This document shows positions 34,010-42,247 of a stretch of 64,000 bases of DNA, in pieces. The notes under the pieces are model-generated. The model did not search any database and was not told the origin of the DNA. It was given only the letters and a program-made list of their open reading frames with translations. The translations under genes and the position numbers were made by a program. The stretch spans positions 186,001-250,000 of the forward strand of contig NZ_CP015118.1 in NCBI RefSeq assembly GCF_002116905.1, written 5' to 3'. The first letter of the stretch is position 1, and every line of letters starts with the position of its first letter. The DNA is from Piscinibacter gummiphilus (GTDB lineage: Bacteria > Pseudomonadota > Gammaproteobacteria > Burkholderiales > Burkholderiaceae_C).

Positions 34010-34561
34010 TTAGCGGTAGACGCCTTCGCCGCGCCCGCGCTCCCACTCGCTTTGAAGGTGTGCCGCATCGGCTTCGTCTCGCGCGCGCAGGCCCATCAGG
34101 ATGCCACCGTCCTTGACGCCCGCCTCGTATTGCTTGACCCGTTCCTCGGGGATGTTCCACCCGATCAGAGCGCCGATCAGCCCACCACCAGCAGCCCCCG
34201 CCCCCGCGCCCGCGAGAGCTGCCGCAAGCGGCCCCGCGACGACCCATCCGATTCCGGGAAGGACGAGCGTAGTACCCACCGCAGCGATCGCGGCGGCGAT
34301 GGCGCCGACCGTGCCGCCGATGGCACCGCCAACGCCGGCCCCTTCCGCAGCCTTGGTCCCGAGCTCAGTCGTGACTCCGGGCTCATTCGGAAAATGCCGC
34401 GTACGTGTCTCGTCGGACATGACCAGGCTCAGGTCATCCTTCGAGTAACCCCGGGCTGCGGCGCTGCCGTACGCTGCCTCGGCGCTCTCGCGATCGCGGA
34501 ACAAGCCCGTGACCAGCATGCCGGGCTGTGTGTTGGTCGTGGGGGTGGTGATGTCATTCAT
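34010..34561 (-). CDS. glycine-zipper general-stress protein
   Basis: A 183-residue protein. The first 60 residues resemble the general-stress 17M/YflT module (VTGLFRDRESAEAAYGSAAARGYSKDDLSLVM) that senses pairs of residues in stress proteins. Residues 70-125 form an extended Gly/Ala zipper (AGVGGAIGGTVGAIAAAIAA), likely membrane-inserting. A charged tail follows. GAGG lies five bases before ATG 34561; an upstream ATG at 34576 is possible. It fits the protective theme of the island. Confidence 0.8.
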   Translation of the reverse strand: MNDITTPTTNTQPGMLVTGLFRDRESAEAAYGSAAARGYSKDDLSLVMSDETRTRHFPNEPGVTTELGTKAAEGAGVGGAIGGTVGAIAAAIAAVGTTLVLPGIGWVVAGPLAAALAGAGAGAAGGGLIGALIGWNIPEERVKQYEAGVKDGGILMGLRARDEADAAHLQSEWERGRGEGVYR

Positions 34562-34884
34562 GAGAACCTCGTTCATGGAAGGGCAGGGATCCCCCTGCAG
34601 ACGTCCGCTGGGTGAGCGCTGAGCGCCGTCACCGCGCTTGCAACAGTGTGCTCGTGCGCCTGCGGCTTGATGTAGGACGCTGAACGTGTTGGGTGTGGGC
34701 GGAGCACTGTTTCGGGCTAACTGCGTCATCCGTTCGGGCCGTGTGCAACCGCTTGAGCGCGCACGGAATGACTTCTCGCCAGCTCTCAGCAACGTCTCGT
34801 GTTGTCTGACACCTGGATGCGCTATCGTCGTCTTGTCGCGGGCATGCGAGTGCAAGACGATGTCCGGCGCGACGGGGAGAACAA
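34562..34884. other. intergenic region between divergent stress genes
   Basis: No gene is supported here. The region should hold the promoters of the glycine-zipper gene (leftward) and the membrane-protein gene (rightward). I see no clear -35/-10 pair or long palindrome. Confidence 0.4.
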
Positions 34885-35295
34885 ATGGCTGAGCTGCGGC
34901 AGAGTTTGGAAGTGATGGGCGCTGTGCAGTGGCTGCTGGCTGCTTCGTTCCTGGCGTGCTATACCCTGGCCGTTGGAGGATTCTTCGGCCCCGGGAGTCG
35001 CGGCCCCGCAGCGTTGATCTCACTCGTCTCGGCCGTGGCCTTCTCCGGACAGATGGCAAATTGGGTCCACGGATTCCTGTTGACAGCACTGGCGATCATT
35101 GGAATCGCAGTGTTCATCGTGGCCGCGTGGATTCTTCAAAAATCGTTCAGCGGCCTATTCGAATATTCCTTGGTCGCCACGCCAGAGCGCCAGCATCATC
35201 GCGTGGTCGCTGCCGGCCGTGAAGCCGCGCCGTCGTGGGCTTCCAGCCCCGGAAGCTTGCAACTGCCGTCCGTCACAGAGAACACCCCAGGCTGA
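34885..35295 (+). CDS. membrane protein of unknown function
   Basis: A 136-residue protein with three predicted membrane helices: residues 14-33 (VQWLLAASFLACYTLAV), 42-55 and 65-87 (LLTALAIIGIAVFIVAAWIL). A soluble C-terminal tail follows. GGGGAG precedes ATG 34885. No family is recognised. It lies with other stress cargo near the right end of the island. Confidence 0.65.
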   Translation: MAELRQSLEVMGAVQWLLAASFLACYTLAVGGFFGPGSRGPAALISLVSAVAFSGQMANWVHGFLLTALAIIGIAVFIVAAWILQKSFSGLFEYSLVATPERQHHRVVAAGREAAPSWASSPGSLQLPSVTENTPG

Positions 35296-35483
35296 TCTCC
35301 GTCCTCCCGACCTGCGGCATGCCTCCGGCAGGCGAGGGTGCCGATTCGGCTCGATACCAAAAGGTGCGGAGTGCGCTTGCGTTCGTAGGAACGGTCGCAC
35401 ACGGCTGAGGGCTGCGGTCCTCTGGTCGTTGGTCACTTTCCCAACTAGCATGCCGTGCGCGAAGTAACGACTCAGGAGTGCGC

Positions 35484-35615
35484 ATGCGCAGAGTGTTGAT
35501 GTGGGCGGTCGGTGTGCCGACGATCGTGCTGAGCATGGTGCTCGTCACCTTCAGCAGCGATACACCGCAAGCGGTTGCGAGCTCGACGGGATCGCGCTCC
35601 GCGCCGTCTCGCTGA
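35484..35615 (+). CDS. 43-residue small membrane or secreted protein
   Basis: A short ORF with GGAG five bases before ATG 35484. It has two basic residues, then a hydrophobic stretch VLMWAVGVPTIVLSMVLVTF, then a hydrophilic Ser-rich tail. It could be a single-pass membrane peptide or a remnant. No family is recognised. Confidence 0.45.
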   Translation: MRRVLMWAVGVPTIVLSMVLVTFSSDTPQAVASSTGSRSAPSR

Positions 35616-35669
35616 GACACCAGTTCATCGACTGGGCAACGGAACCGACGCGTCGATCGTCCCGCTGCC

Positions 35670-35822
35670 CTAGGGCAACCATCGTTCGATCAGCTGCTGA
35701 AGCTTGTCGAAGTCGATGGGCTTGGGTAGGACGTCATTCATTCCGGCGTCGAAATAGCGCCTAATCTCTTCAGGCCCACAACTCGCTGACGTGCAAATGA
35801 TGGCCAAGTCGGCGACCGACAT
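35670..35822 (-). pseudogene. C-terminal fragment of a response-regulator receiver domain
   Basis: Fifty residues match the last third of a REC domain: RRYFDAGMNDVLPKPIDFDK, with the conserved Lys-Pro, then LQQLIERWLP as the terminal helix. This is the usual ending of receiver domains of hybrid kinases. The phospho-Asp half is absent, so it is a remnant of a gene truncated during island assembly. No gene is seen from 35823 to 36063. Confidence 0.7.
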
Positions 35823-36063
35823 GCCCATCCCACATCGAATGAGGTGCGTTGCTGGGCCGATACCTACACCGCGGGTCGTCGACTAGAACGACTGCTCATC
35901 GGGGAAGAGGAGCGAAGGGCTGCTTCGGGTCGATAGCAGCCGGTCGAGGAGCGTTCGCCGAACGACCGCTTCGCCTGAAGCGGTCATGGCGAGGTAACGC
36001 GCGAGCCCAATTCACCGGCCGAGGCTGTGCGGCTTCGCCGCGCACTGACCGTACCTTCGCTGA

Positions 36064-37629
36064 CTACGAGGTCCGGGTTGATCTCGGACGGTCCGAAGGG
36101 ATGACCGACGAGACGCGTTCCTTCAACGGAAAGTTCTCATCAAGCCATTGATGATCGTTCTTCTTCAGCCACCTGTACGGCGACCGAGGTTGCTTGTTGA
36201 GTCCGTCCCGGGTCGTGATCCCGAGCTGCTTCATTGAGGTCGCAACGTCACGGCGACGCGCCCGCTCGGCCTCATGCGCCGCGCTGGAAATCACCTTGCC
36301 TCGTAGTGGCAGCCGCTCCTGCAGCCAGACGGCATCGTTGTGCAGGAGCCATTCATACGTCGAAAGTGCTTTTCGGGCGAGTGCCGTTCGAGTGTTCACT
36401 CCGCGCGCCAGCCACGACTCAGCTCGTGCTCGGTGCTCCGCCGCTGCTGAACCGCTTGCGCGAAAAATCTGAGCTTGTCTCGGTCGAGCCGTGGCTGAGG
36501 TCACGCGGCTGGTGATTTCTGCTGGCAGGGCCGCCAAGAAGGAGCGTGCTCGGTCTGTAGAAGCGATGCCGTGCCGCTCTTCTAAACTGCTTGGTGAACT
36601 CCCTTCGACGAGCAGCTTGGCCGCGGAAATGGGGAATCCAGTGCGCGCGGCCGTCGCCCGTACTACGCTCCAATCGCTTGGACTCAGACGATGCGTCGTG
36701 TCCGCCGTAGGCGCATCCACGCTTCGCTGATGATCGGCGGCATGCAAAGCGTTCCACGCAACGAGTAGCGCGGGGTGACATCCGAGCTCTTGTTGATGCG
36801 ACAGGCGCGTCAGTTGAGTTTCCGAAACTGTGCACTCGAGTAGCTTCGACAAAGCTTCCGCGTCTTCGCAGTCCCAACTTTTCAGTAGTCTCTTGCCGGA
36901 TCTCCCCGTGGTATCAGGTGGCGCGAGGCGCCTACTCGGATCCAGTCGAAGATCCTTTTCAAGTGCCAGACGGCGCATCAACGTCGCATACGCCCGGTAG
37001 CCCGGAGACTGAGCCGATGTCATCTCTTCAGGCTGGCCGCACACGCAGGGATCGCCTGGAAACAGATTGAAGCGCTCATTGGGAGTGGCTCGGCAGTTCG
37101 CGCCGCTGCAGCTTTGAACGAGTGGGCGTTCGTGGGTCCAGCAGTGTTTGAGTCCGGGAAGGTGATGGTGCACGCGCCAGAATGCAAAGCCGAAGGTCGA
37201 GTGATCCTCGTCGACGCACCGTTGGCACCATCTGGAGGCCGCGGTGACCAGTGACCCATTCCTTTCACCTGGAAAGAACCTCCTAGGCTCGAACCTGCCG
37301 GTCTTGGCTGCGTGCGCAAGTGCCGCCGTTTCAACTTCGATGCTGAGCAGCTTGCCGAAAGCGCTGAAGGGCGTGTGCTCTCTTAGAAGTTTATCGGGAG
37401 AGATGAGGTGGACGTATGCCGCTGACAGCTTGTTCAAGTCGTAGCCGAACACGGGCCTATGGAGCAACCGATTCCCGCAGATGGCCAACTGCTGCGACTG
37501 AGCTTGGATCCGTCCGTCGAGGGCGGCGCGCGCCTGCACCAAGGACCAGATCGACGCGAACTCAGGAAAGCTTGAAATCACCGGTTTTGATTCTTTGTTT
37601 GCAAGCGCTGCGACGTTCAACTGGCTCAA
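36064..37629 (-). CDS. tniQ: TniQ/TnsD-family transposition targeting protein
   Basis: A 521-residue protein. The N-terminal third has the TniQ zinc-binding module: WCQRCVDED, HHHLPGLKHCWTHERPL and CSGANC with CVC. The spacing resembles the C-x2-C...H-x-C pattern of TnsD/TniQ, which picks the target site for Tn7-like and Tn5053-like elements. Repeated HTH-like blocks follow in the C-terminal half (two copies of a YRWLKKNDHQWLDE-type segment). The TTG start (37629) lies 102 bases from the right end, and one end repeat lies inside its first codons. It is the only transposition gene visible here. Confidence 0.8.
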   Translation of the reverse strand: MSQLNVAALANKESKPVISSFPEFASIWSLVQARAALDGRIQAQSQQLAICGNRLLHRPVFGYDLNKLSAAYVHLISPDKLLREHTPFSAFGKLLSIEVETAALAHAAKTGRFEPRRFFPGERNGSLVTAASRWCQRCVDEDHSTFGFAFWRVHHHLPGLKHCWTHERPLVQSCSGANCRATPNERFNLFPGDPCVCGQPEEMTSAQSPGYRAYATLMRRLALEKDLRLDPSRRLAPPDTTGRSGKRLLKSWDCEDAEALSKLLECTVSETQLTRLSHQQELGCHPALLVAWNALHAADHQRSVDAPTADTTHRLSPSDWSVVRATAARTGFPISAAKLLVEGSSPSSLEERHGIASTDRARSFLAALPAEITSRVTSATARPRQAQIFRASGSAAAEHRARAESWLARGVNTRTALARKALSTYEWLLHNDAVWLQERLPLRGKVISSAAHEAERARRRDVATSMKQLGITTRDGLNKQPRSPYRWLKKNDHQWLDENFPLKERVSSVIPSDRPRSTRTS

Positions 37630-37731
37630 CGCCGACTTTTTGAATCTTTGCGTTCAAGGCGCCGGTGGTCCGCGGGGTTCTTCGTTCGATCGAATCGACC
37701 GGCGGTTTTGAATCTTTGTTCGGAGGAAACA
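37583..37731 (-). repeat. right transposon end with three end repeats
   Basis: The terminal inverted repeat is 37703-37731. The same motif recurs at 37637-37655 (TTTTTGAATCTTTGCGTTC) and 37583-37602 (GGTTTTGATTCTTTGTTTGC), all in one orientation and opposite to the left-end copies. Repeats are spaced wider than at the left end. The innermost copy is within the tniQ coding start. Confidence 0.75.
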
Positions 37732-37738
37732 GCGCCAC
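37732..37738 (+). repeat. direct repeat GCGCCAC at right island boundary
   Basis: Exact copy of the heptamer at 22413-22419, directly beyond the ACA end. The match extends to ten bases if the TGT that begins the left end is included (GCGCCACTGT). Confidence 0.6.
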
Positions 37739-37807
37739 TGTACTGTGTGACCTTCCTCACTGACCGGCGCCGCGTCCGGAAGGACACTGCCCTCATTGGA
37801 GGTCCCC

Positions 37808-38896
37808 ATGTTCGGCAACCTGATCTTCCGCCAGCTGTTCGACGCCGCGTCGTCGACGTACACCTACCTGCTGGGCTGCGCCACGACGCGGCAGGCGGTG
37901 ATCATCGACACGGTGTTCGAGCAGCACTTCCGCGACCGCGCGCTGATCGAGGAGCTGGGGCTGCACCTCGTGGCCGCGCTCGACACGCACTGCCACGCGG
38001 ACCACGTGACCGGTGCCTGGCTGATGCAGCAGGCCACGGGCTGCCGCATCGGCATCTCGGCGCGCTACGGCGCGGACCTGCACGGGGCCGACCTGCGGCT
38101 GGACCACGGCGATCGCATTCCCTTCGGCATGCGCCACCTCGCCGTGCGCGCCACGCCGGGGCACACCGATGGCTGCGTCACCTACGTCAGCGACGACCAG
38201 CGGCTGGCCTTCACCGGCGACTGCCTGCTGATCCGGGGTGCCGGCCGCTGCGATTTCCAGCAGGGGCACGCGGGCACGCTGTACCAGTCGATCACGGGGC
38301 AGATCTTCAGCCTGCCCGACGACTGCCTCGTGTTCCCCGCGCACGACTATGTGGGCCGAACGATGTCGTGCGTGGGCGAGGAGCGCGTGCACAACCCGCG
38401 CATCGGCGGCCAGGCCGATGAACGCGACTTCGTGGGTTTCATGGAGAACCTGAACCTGCCGCACCCGAAGCAGCTCGCGGTGGCGGTGCCCGCCAACCTG
38501 CGCTCGGGCCAGCCCGAGGGTGGCAAGCCGCCGTCGCTCGCGGACTGGGCGCCGGTGCGGCAGACCTACGCGGGGCTGATCGAGATCGAACCCGACTGGG
38601 TCGCCGACCACCTCGACGACGTGCTGCTGCTCGACGTGCGCCAGCCCGCGGAGATGGACGAGCGCCTCGGCCGCATCCGCAACGCGCGGCTGCTGCCGCT
38701 GAGCGAGCTGAAGGCGCACCTCGAGGAACTGCCGAAGGACCGCCCGATCGTCACGGTGTGCCACGCGGGCATGCGGTCGGGCCAGGCGACGGTGCTGCTG
38801 AAGCAGGGCGGCTTCACGCGGGTCGCCAACATGCGGGGCGGCATGCTGGTGTGGCAGCAGCTGGGGCTGCCGGTGGTGCGTGGAGAAGGCCTCTAG
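37808..38896 (+). CDS. persulfide dioxygenase-rhodanese fusion protein
   Basis: A 362-residue protein. Residues 1-240 form an MBL-fold ETHE1-type persulfide dioxygenase with DTHCHADHVTG, TPGHTDGCVTY, FTGDCLLIRGAGRCDFQ and FPAHDY. Residues 265-362 form a rhodanese domain with active-site Cys in VTVCHAGMRS. This matches the PRF fusion proteins of Burkholderia-type bacteria, which oxidise glutathione persulfide to sulfite and move the sulfane sulfur. GGAGG precedes ATG 37808. The island inserted 77 bases upstream and has changed its promoter region. Confidence 0.9.
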   Translation: MFGNLIFRQLFDAASSTYTYLLGCATTRQAVIIDTVFEQHFRDRALIEELGLHLVAALDTHCHADHVTGAWLMQQATGCRIGISARYGADLHGADLRLDHGDRIPFGMRHLAVRATPGHTDGCVTYVSDDQRLAFTGDCLLIRGAGRCDFQQGHAGTLYQSITGQIFSLPDDCLVFPAHDYVGRTMSCVGEERVHNPRIGGQADERDFVGFMENLNLPHPKQLAVAVPANLRSGQPEGGKPPSLADWAPVRQTYAGLIEIEPDWVADHLDDVLLLDVRQPAEMDERLGRIRNARLLPLSELKAHLEELPKDRPIVTVCHAGMRSGQATVLLKQGGFTRVANMRGGMLVWQQLGLPVVRGEGL

Positions 38897-38980
38897 CGTT
38901 CATCGGTCTCCTGTAGGGAACGCTTTGCGCATTCCCGCCGAGGCCCGACACTGCCGGGTTCGCCGGCTTCCGGGATCGCC

Positions 38981-40018
38981 ATGAACGTGTCGCCCGTCAA
39001 CTTCAAGGCCGTGGCCTACGTGCTCGATGTCGAAGGGTTCGACTCGGCCGCGGCGCTCGAACGCTGCGGGTTCGGCGCCATCGACGCGCTGGACGACCAC
39101 GGGCCCTGGTTGCCGGCTCGCCAGCTCGGTGACCTGATGGCGGCCGCGGTGGACGTGACCCGCGACCCGTGTTTCGGCCTGGTCGCCGGCAAGAGCAAGG
39201 GGCTCATGCGGCACGTCACGCTGATGCAGGTGACGCTGGTGGCGCCGACGCTGCGGCAGGTGATCGACGACATCTGCCGGTTCGCACCGCTGTACCTCGA
39301 ACGGTCCGAGGTCGAGTTGTGCGTGCGGTCCGATGCCGCGGAGATCGTCGTGGCGCCCGTGGTGTCGCTGGGCGTGGGCGGGCGCTTCCGGACCGAGCTG
39401 GTGGCCACGAGCGCCGCGCAGATGGTGCGGTTCGCGCGCGGTGCCGCCGAGGACATCCTCGCGGTCGAGATGCCCCACGCCTGTCCGCCCGGGCAGGCCT
39501 CGCGGTACGCGGCCACGTTCGGCCCGCAGGTGCGCTTCGGGTGCGACCGTTGCGCGGTCGCCTTCAACCCGCGCCTGCTCGACATGCCGCTGCAGACCCA
39601 CGACCCGGGTGCCTATGCCGCCGCGCGCCGCGTCGCCGAAGCGGCGCTGGCGGCGCACGGCCCGATGCCACGCATCGCCGAACGCGTGAAGCACTGGCTG
39701 CTCTCCGTGATGCCGCGGCAGCCCTCGTTGAAAGAAGCTGCGGCGCGCTTCAGGCTGAGCGAGCGGGGCCTGCGGCGCCAGCTGTCGGCCTCGGGCGTGA
39801 CGTACACCGAGCTCACGCAGCAATGCCACCGGTCGGTGGCCGAGCACCTGCTGGCCCGGCGCGACCTGTCGATCCAGCAGGTGGCCGACCGGCTCGGGTT
39901 CGCCTCGGTCGCGAGCTTCCACCGGGCCTTCCGGCGATGGACCGGCTCGACGCCGGTGAGATGGCGCGACGCACCCTTGTCCGGAGCACGACGCACCCCC
40001 TCCGGGGAAGCCCCGTGA
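38981..40018 (+). CDS. AraC-family transcriptional regulator
   Basis: A 345-residue regulator with an N-terminal arabinose-binding-like domain (about 20-200, PWLPARQLGDLMAAAVDVTRD, FGLVAGKSKGLMRHV). A C-terminal double helix-turn-helix follows at about 245-330 (SLKEAAARFRLSERGLRRQL, QVADRLGFASVASFHRAFRRW). It lies 90 bases upstream of the cholesterol-oxidase-like gene on the same strand and is the natural candidate to control it. Ligand unknown; relatives respond to amino-acid-like or steroid-like compounds. Confidence 0.9.
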   Translation: MNVSPVNFKAVAYVLDVEGFDSAAALERCGFGAIDALDDHGPWLPARQLGDLMAAAVDVTRDPCFGLVAGKSKGLMRHVTLMQVTLVAPTLRQVIDDICRFAPLYLERSEVELCVRSDAAEIVVAPVVSLGVGGRFRTELVATSAAQMVRFARGAAEDILAVEMPHACPPGQASRYAATFGPQVRFGCDRCAVAFNPRLLDMPLQTHDPGAYAAARRVAEAALAAHGPMPRIAERVKHWLLSVMPRQPSLKEAAARFRLSERGLRRQLSASGVTYTELTQQCHRSVAEHLLARRDLSIQQVADRLGFASVASFHRAFRRWTGSTPVRWRDAPLSGARRTPSGEAP

Positions 40019-40108
40019 TCCAAGGGCAATGACGTGGTCAGCCGGGGCATAGATCGCGGCGCCCATCGTTCCTAGCATGCCTCCTCCTGAACCAAGGAGG
40101 AGAACGAC

Positions 40109-41755
40109 ATGACGGAGACAAGACGCGAGTTCGGCCAGCGCATCCTGGGCGCGGCCGCGGCACTCGGACTGAACACGGTCACGGGCGTCGGCGTGGTGGG
40201 CCGCTCGATCGCGGCGGGCGGCCTCGCCGCCACGGTGGCCGAGTCGTCGCGGGCCCAGGCCGGACGCGAGCGTGTGCGCGCGCTGGTGGTCGGCACTGGC
40301 TACGGAGGCGCGGTGACCGCGCTGCGCCTGGCCGAACGGGGCATCCCGGTCACGATGCTGGAGATGGGCCGGCTCTGGAACACGCCGGGGGCCGACGGCA
40401 AGGTCTTCTGCAGCAACGAACATCCCGACGACCGCGCGATGTGGTTCTCGACGCAGGCGGCGGCCGTGGTCACGAGCTTCGGCGGCCACCCGGTGAACCG
40501 CGAGGTGCCCTACGGCGCGGGCGTGCTGGCGCTGAAGCGCTATGCGGGCATGGACGTGTACCTCGGGCGCGGCGTGGGGGGCGGGTCGCTGGTCAACATG
40601 GCCATGCTGATCACCCCGCTGCGCGAGGTGCTGGCCGAGGTGATGCCGGCCGGGTTCCTCGTCGACGACTTCCTGCTGCGGCATTGCCCGAAGGCGCGCG
40701 CGAAGCTGAAGGCCAACACCATCCGCCCGGCGTACTTCGAGTCGAGCGTGTACCACCAGTACGCGCGCACGCTGCGGGCCAACCTCGCGCGTGCGGGCTA
40801 CACCACCGACTTTCTGCCGTCGGGCTACGACTTCGCCTACATGGAGAAGGAGGAGGCCGGCCTCGTGCCGCGGTCGGCCCTGGGCAACGAGGGCGGGTTC
40901 GGCAACAACCACGGCAAGAGCAGCCTCGACAAGAACTACCTCGCCGAGGCGATGGGCACCGGCCGCGTCACCATCCGCGCGATGTCGTCGGTGAAGAAGA
41001 TCGAACGTGCACCCGATCGCACCTGGGTGGTCACCGTCGAGGAGATCGACCTCGCCGGCAACATCCTGCGCCGGTACACGGTCGGCTGCGACTACCTGTT
41101 CCTCGCGGGCGGCAGCATCGGCACCACCGAGATGCTGGTGCGGGCGCGCCAGACGGGCACGCTGCCCCGCCTCAACAGCCACGTGGGCACGCGGTGGAGC
41201 GCGAATGGCGACATCTTCGTGTGCCGGGCCAACACGCCCGAGAACCCGGTCGGCATCCCGCAGTCCATCGTGCCCGCCACGGGGTTCCGCACCCGGGACC
41301 AGGACGGCCGCCCGCTCTTCTCGATGAGCCTGCCGCTGCCGTTCCCGTTCGAGTCGGGCATCAGCATGAGCATCGTGATGCCGCGCAACCCCGAGACCGG
41401 GTCGTTCACCTACGACCGGGCGGGCGACCAGGCCTTGCTGAACTGGAGCGGGCAGAACGCACCGGCGGTGACCAGCGCGAAACACGTGTTCGACCAGGTC
41501 AACGGCGCCAACGGCACACAGTACCGCAACGACCTGTTCAGCGGGAAGGTGTTTTCCGATGCTGCCACGTACCACGCGGTGGGCGGGGTGCCCCTGGGCC
41601 GGGCGACCGACCTGTACGGGCGGGTCGCGGGCTACGACCGGCTCTACGTGACCGATGGTGCGCTGATCCCGGGGGCCCTGGCCGCGAACCCGGCCTTGAC
41701 GGTCGCGGCGCTGGCCGAGCGCAACATCGAGAACGTGCTGCTGAGGGATTTCTGA
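40109..41755 (+). CDS. cholesterol oxidase-like GMC flavoenzyme
   Basis: A 548-residue FAD enzyme of the GMC group in its class I cholesterol-oxidase branch. A Tat-like leader (RREFGQRILGAAAALGLN) precedes the FAD motif VVGTGYGGAVTALRLAERG at about 60. RGVGGGSLVNMAM follows, and the C-terminal ALAANPALTVAALAERN closes the fold. Active-site Glu/His/Asn-type residues are expected near HGKSSLDKNYLAEAM and YHAVGGVPLG. It probably oxidises a sterol or similar alcohol and makes H2O2 in the periplasm. AGGAGGAG precedes ATG 40109. Confidence 0.85.
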   Translation: MTETRREFGQRILGAAAALGLNTVTGVGVVGRSIAAGGLAATVAESSRAQAGRERVRALVVGTGYGGAVTALRLAERGIPVTMLEMGRLWNTPGADGKVFCSNEHPDDRAMWFSTQAAAVVTSFGGHPVNREVPYGAGVLALKRYAGMDVYLGRGVGGGSLVNMAMLITPLREVLAEVMPAGFLVDDFLLRHCPKARAKLKANTIRPAYFESSVYHQYARTLRANLARAGYTTDFLPSGYDFAYMEKEEAGLVPRSALGNEGGFGNNHGKSSLDKNYLAEAMGTGRVTIRAMSSVKKIERAPDRTWVVTVEEIDLAGNILRRYTVGCDYLFLAGGSIGTTEMLVRARQTGTLPRLNSHVGTRWSANGDIFVCRANTPENPVGIPQSIVPATGFRTRDQDGRPLFSMSLPLPFPFESGISMSIVMPRNPETGSFTYDRAGDQALLNWSGQNAPAVTSAKHVFDQVNGANGTQYRNDLFSGKVFSDAATYHAVGGVPLGRATDLYGRVAGYDRLYVTDGALIPGALAANPALTVAALAERNIENVLLRDF

Positions 41756-41762
41756 GCGGACG

Positions 41763-41783
41763 GGTCCGGGCCGCGCCCGGACC
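41763..41783. terminator. strong hairpin between convergent genes
   Basis: GGTCCGGGC and GCCCGGACC form a perfect 9-bp stem with a CGC loop, followed by a second palindrome (GGCGCCCTAGGGCGCC, 41787-41802) that includes the H-NS stop codon. It may end both converging transcripts. No T-run is present. Confidence 0.5.
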
Positions 41784-41792
41784 GCCGGCGCC

Positions 41793-42161
41793 CTAGGGCG
41801 CCTGGAGCGCGAAGTCTTCCTTGGACTTGCCTGCGGCGAGGGCGTCCTGCAACCAGCGTGGCGTGCTGCCGCGGCCGGTCCATTCGTTGCCGGTGCCGTC
41901 GGCGTACTTGGCGGGCAGCTTGACCTTGGCGCGTGCGGGCTTCACGGGTTTCACCGGCTTCGCCGCGGTGCGGCGGGAGGCCTTGCCGTTGCCTTGGGTC
42001 TTGGCCTTCGAGCCGAAAAGCTGCTCGGGCGTGAGGCCGTAGAAATCGATGGCTTCGCGGATGCGGCCCACCACGCCGTCCACTTCCCTGGACCTGGCGG
42101 CTTCGATCTGTCGCTGGAGCTTTTCGATTTCCGCCGTCATCTGGGCGATGGTCTTGGCCAT
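41793..42161 (-). CDS. H-NS-family nucleoid protein
   Basis: A 122-residue protein. The N-terminal coiled-coil (IAQMTAEIEKLQRQIEAAR) mediates oligomers. A basic Ala/Lys/Pro linker follows and then the H-NS DNA-binding motif YADGTGNEWTGRGSTPRWL. Proteins of this Bv3F/BpH3-like group silence AT-rich and horizontally acquired DNA, so the AT-richer island in this window is a likely target. Confidence 0.92.
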   Translation of the reverse strand: MAKTIAQMTAEIEKLQRQIEAARSREVDGVVGRIREAIDFYGLTPEQLFGSKAKTQGNGKASRRTAAKPVKPVKPARAKVKLPAKYADGTGNEWTGRGSTPRWLQDALAAGKSKEDFALQAP

Positions 42162-42247
42162 GGGTACTGCCTGGGAGTCTTGATTCGGGCGAGCATACGT
42201 GAAACCCCGCGAGGATGGCTGAACGGGCGTGCGCTTCCGCGCCGGGC

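Larger units (their letters stand above)
22420..37731. mobile_element. Tn7-like element carrying a stress-tolerance cargo
   Basis: The two ends are inverted copies of a 29-base sequence (TGTTTCYTCC followed by GAACAAAGATTC, then AAAACYG) with two mismatches. Each end holds further copies of the inner CGAACAAAGATTCAAAA motif, as TnsB-type binding sites do. A TniQ/TnsD-family gene lies at the right end. The interior is less GC-rich and more varied in codon use than both flanks. The cargo encodes heat-shock, catalase and other stress functions. No transposase, ATPase or integrase gene is visible, so it is a defective or trans-mobilised element. A deletion near 23104 may have removed transposition genes. 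Confidence 0.75.

Noticed and set aside
22415..37736. A 5-bp target duplication as in classic Tn7
   Set aside because: The five bases next to each end differ (GCCAC and GCGCC); only the 7-base repeat matches.
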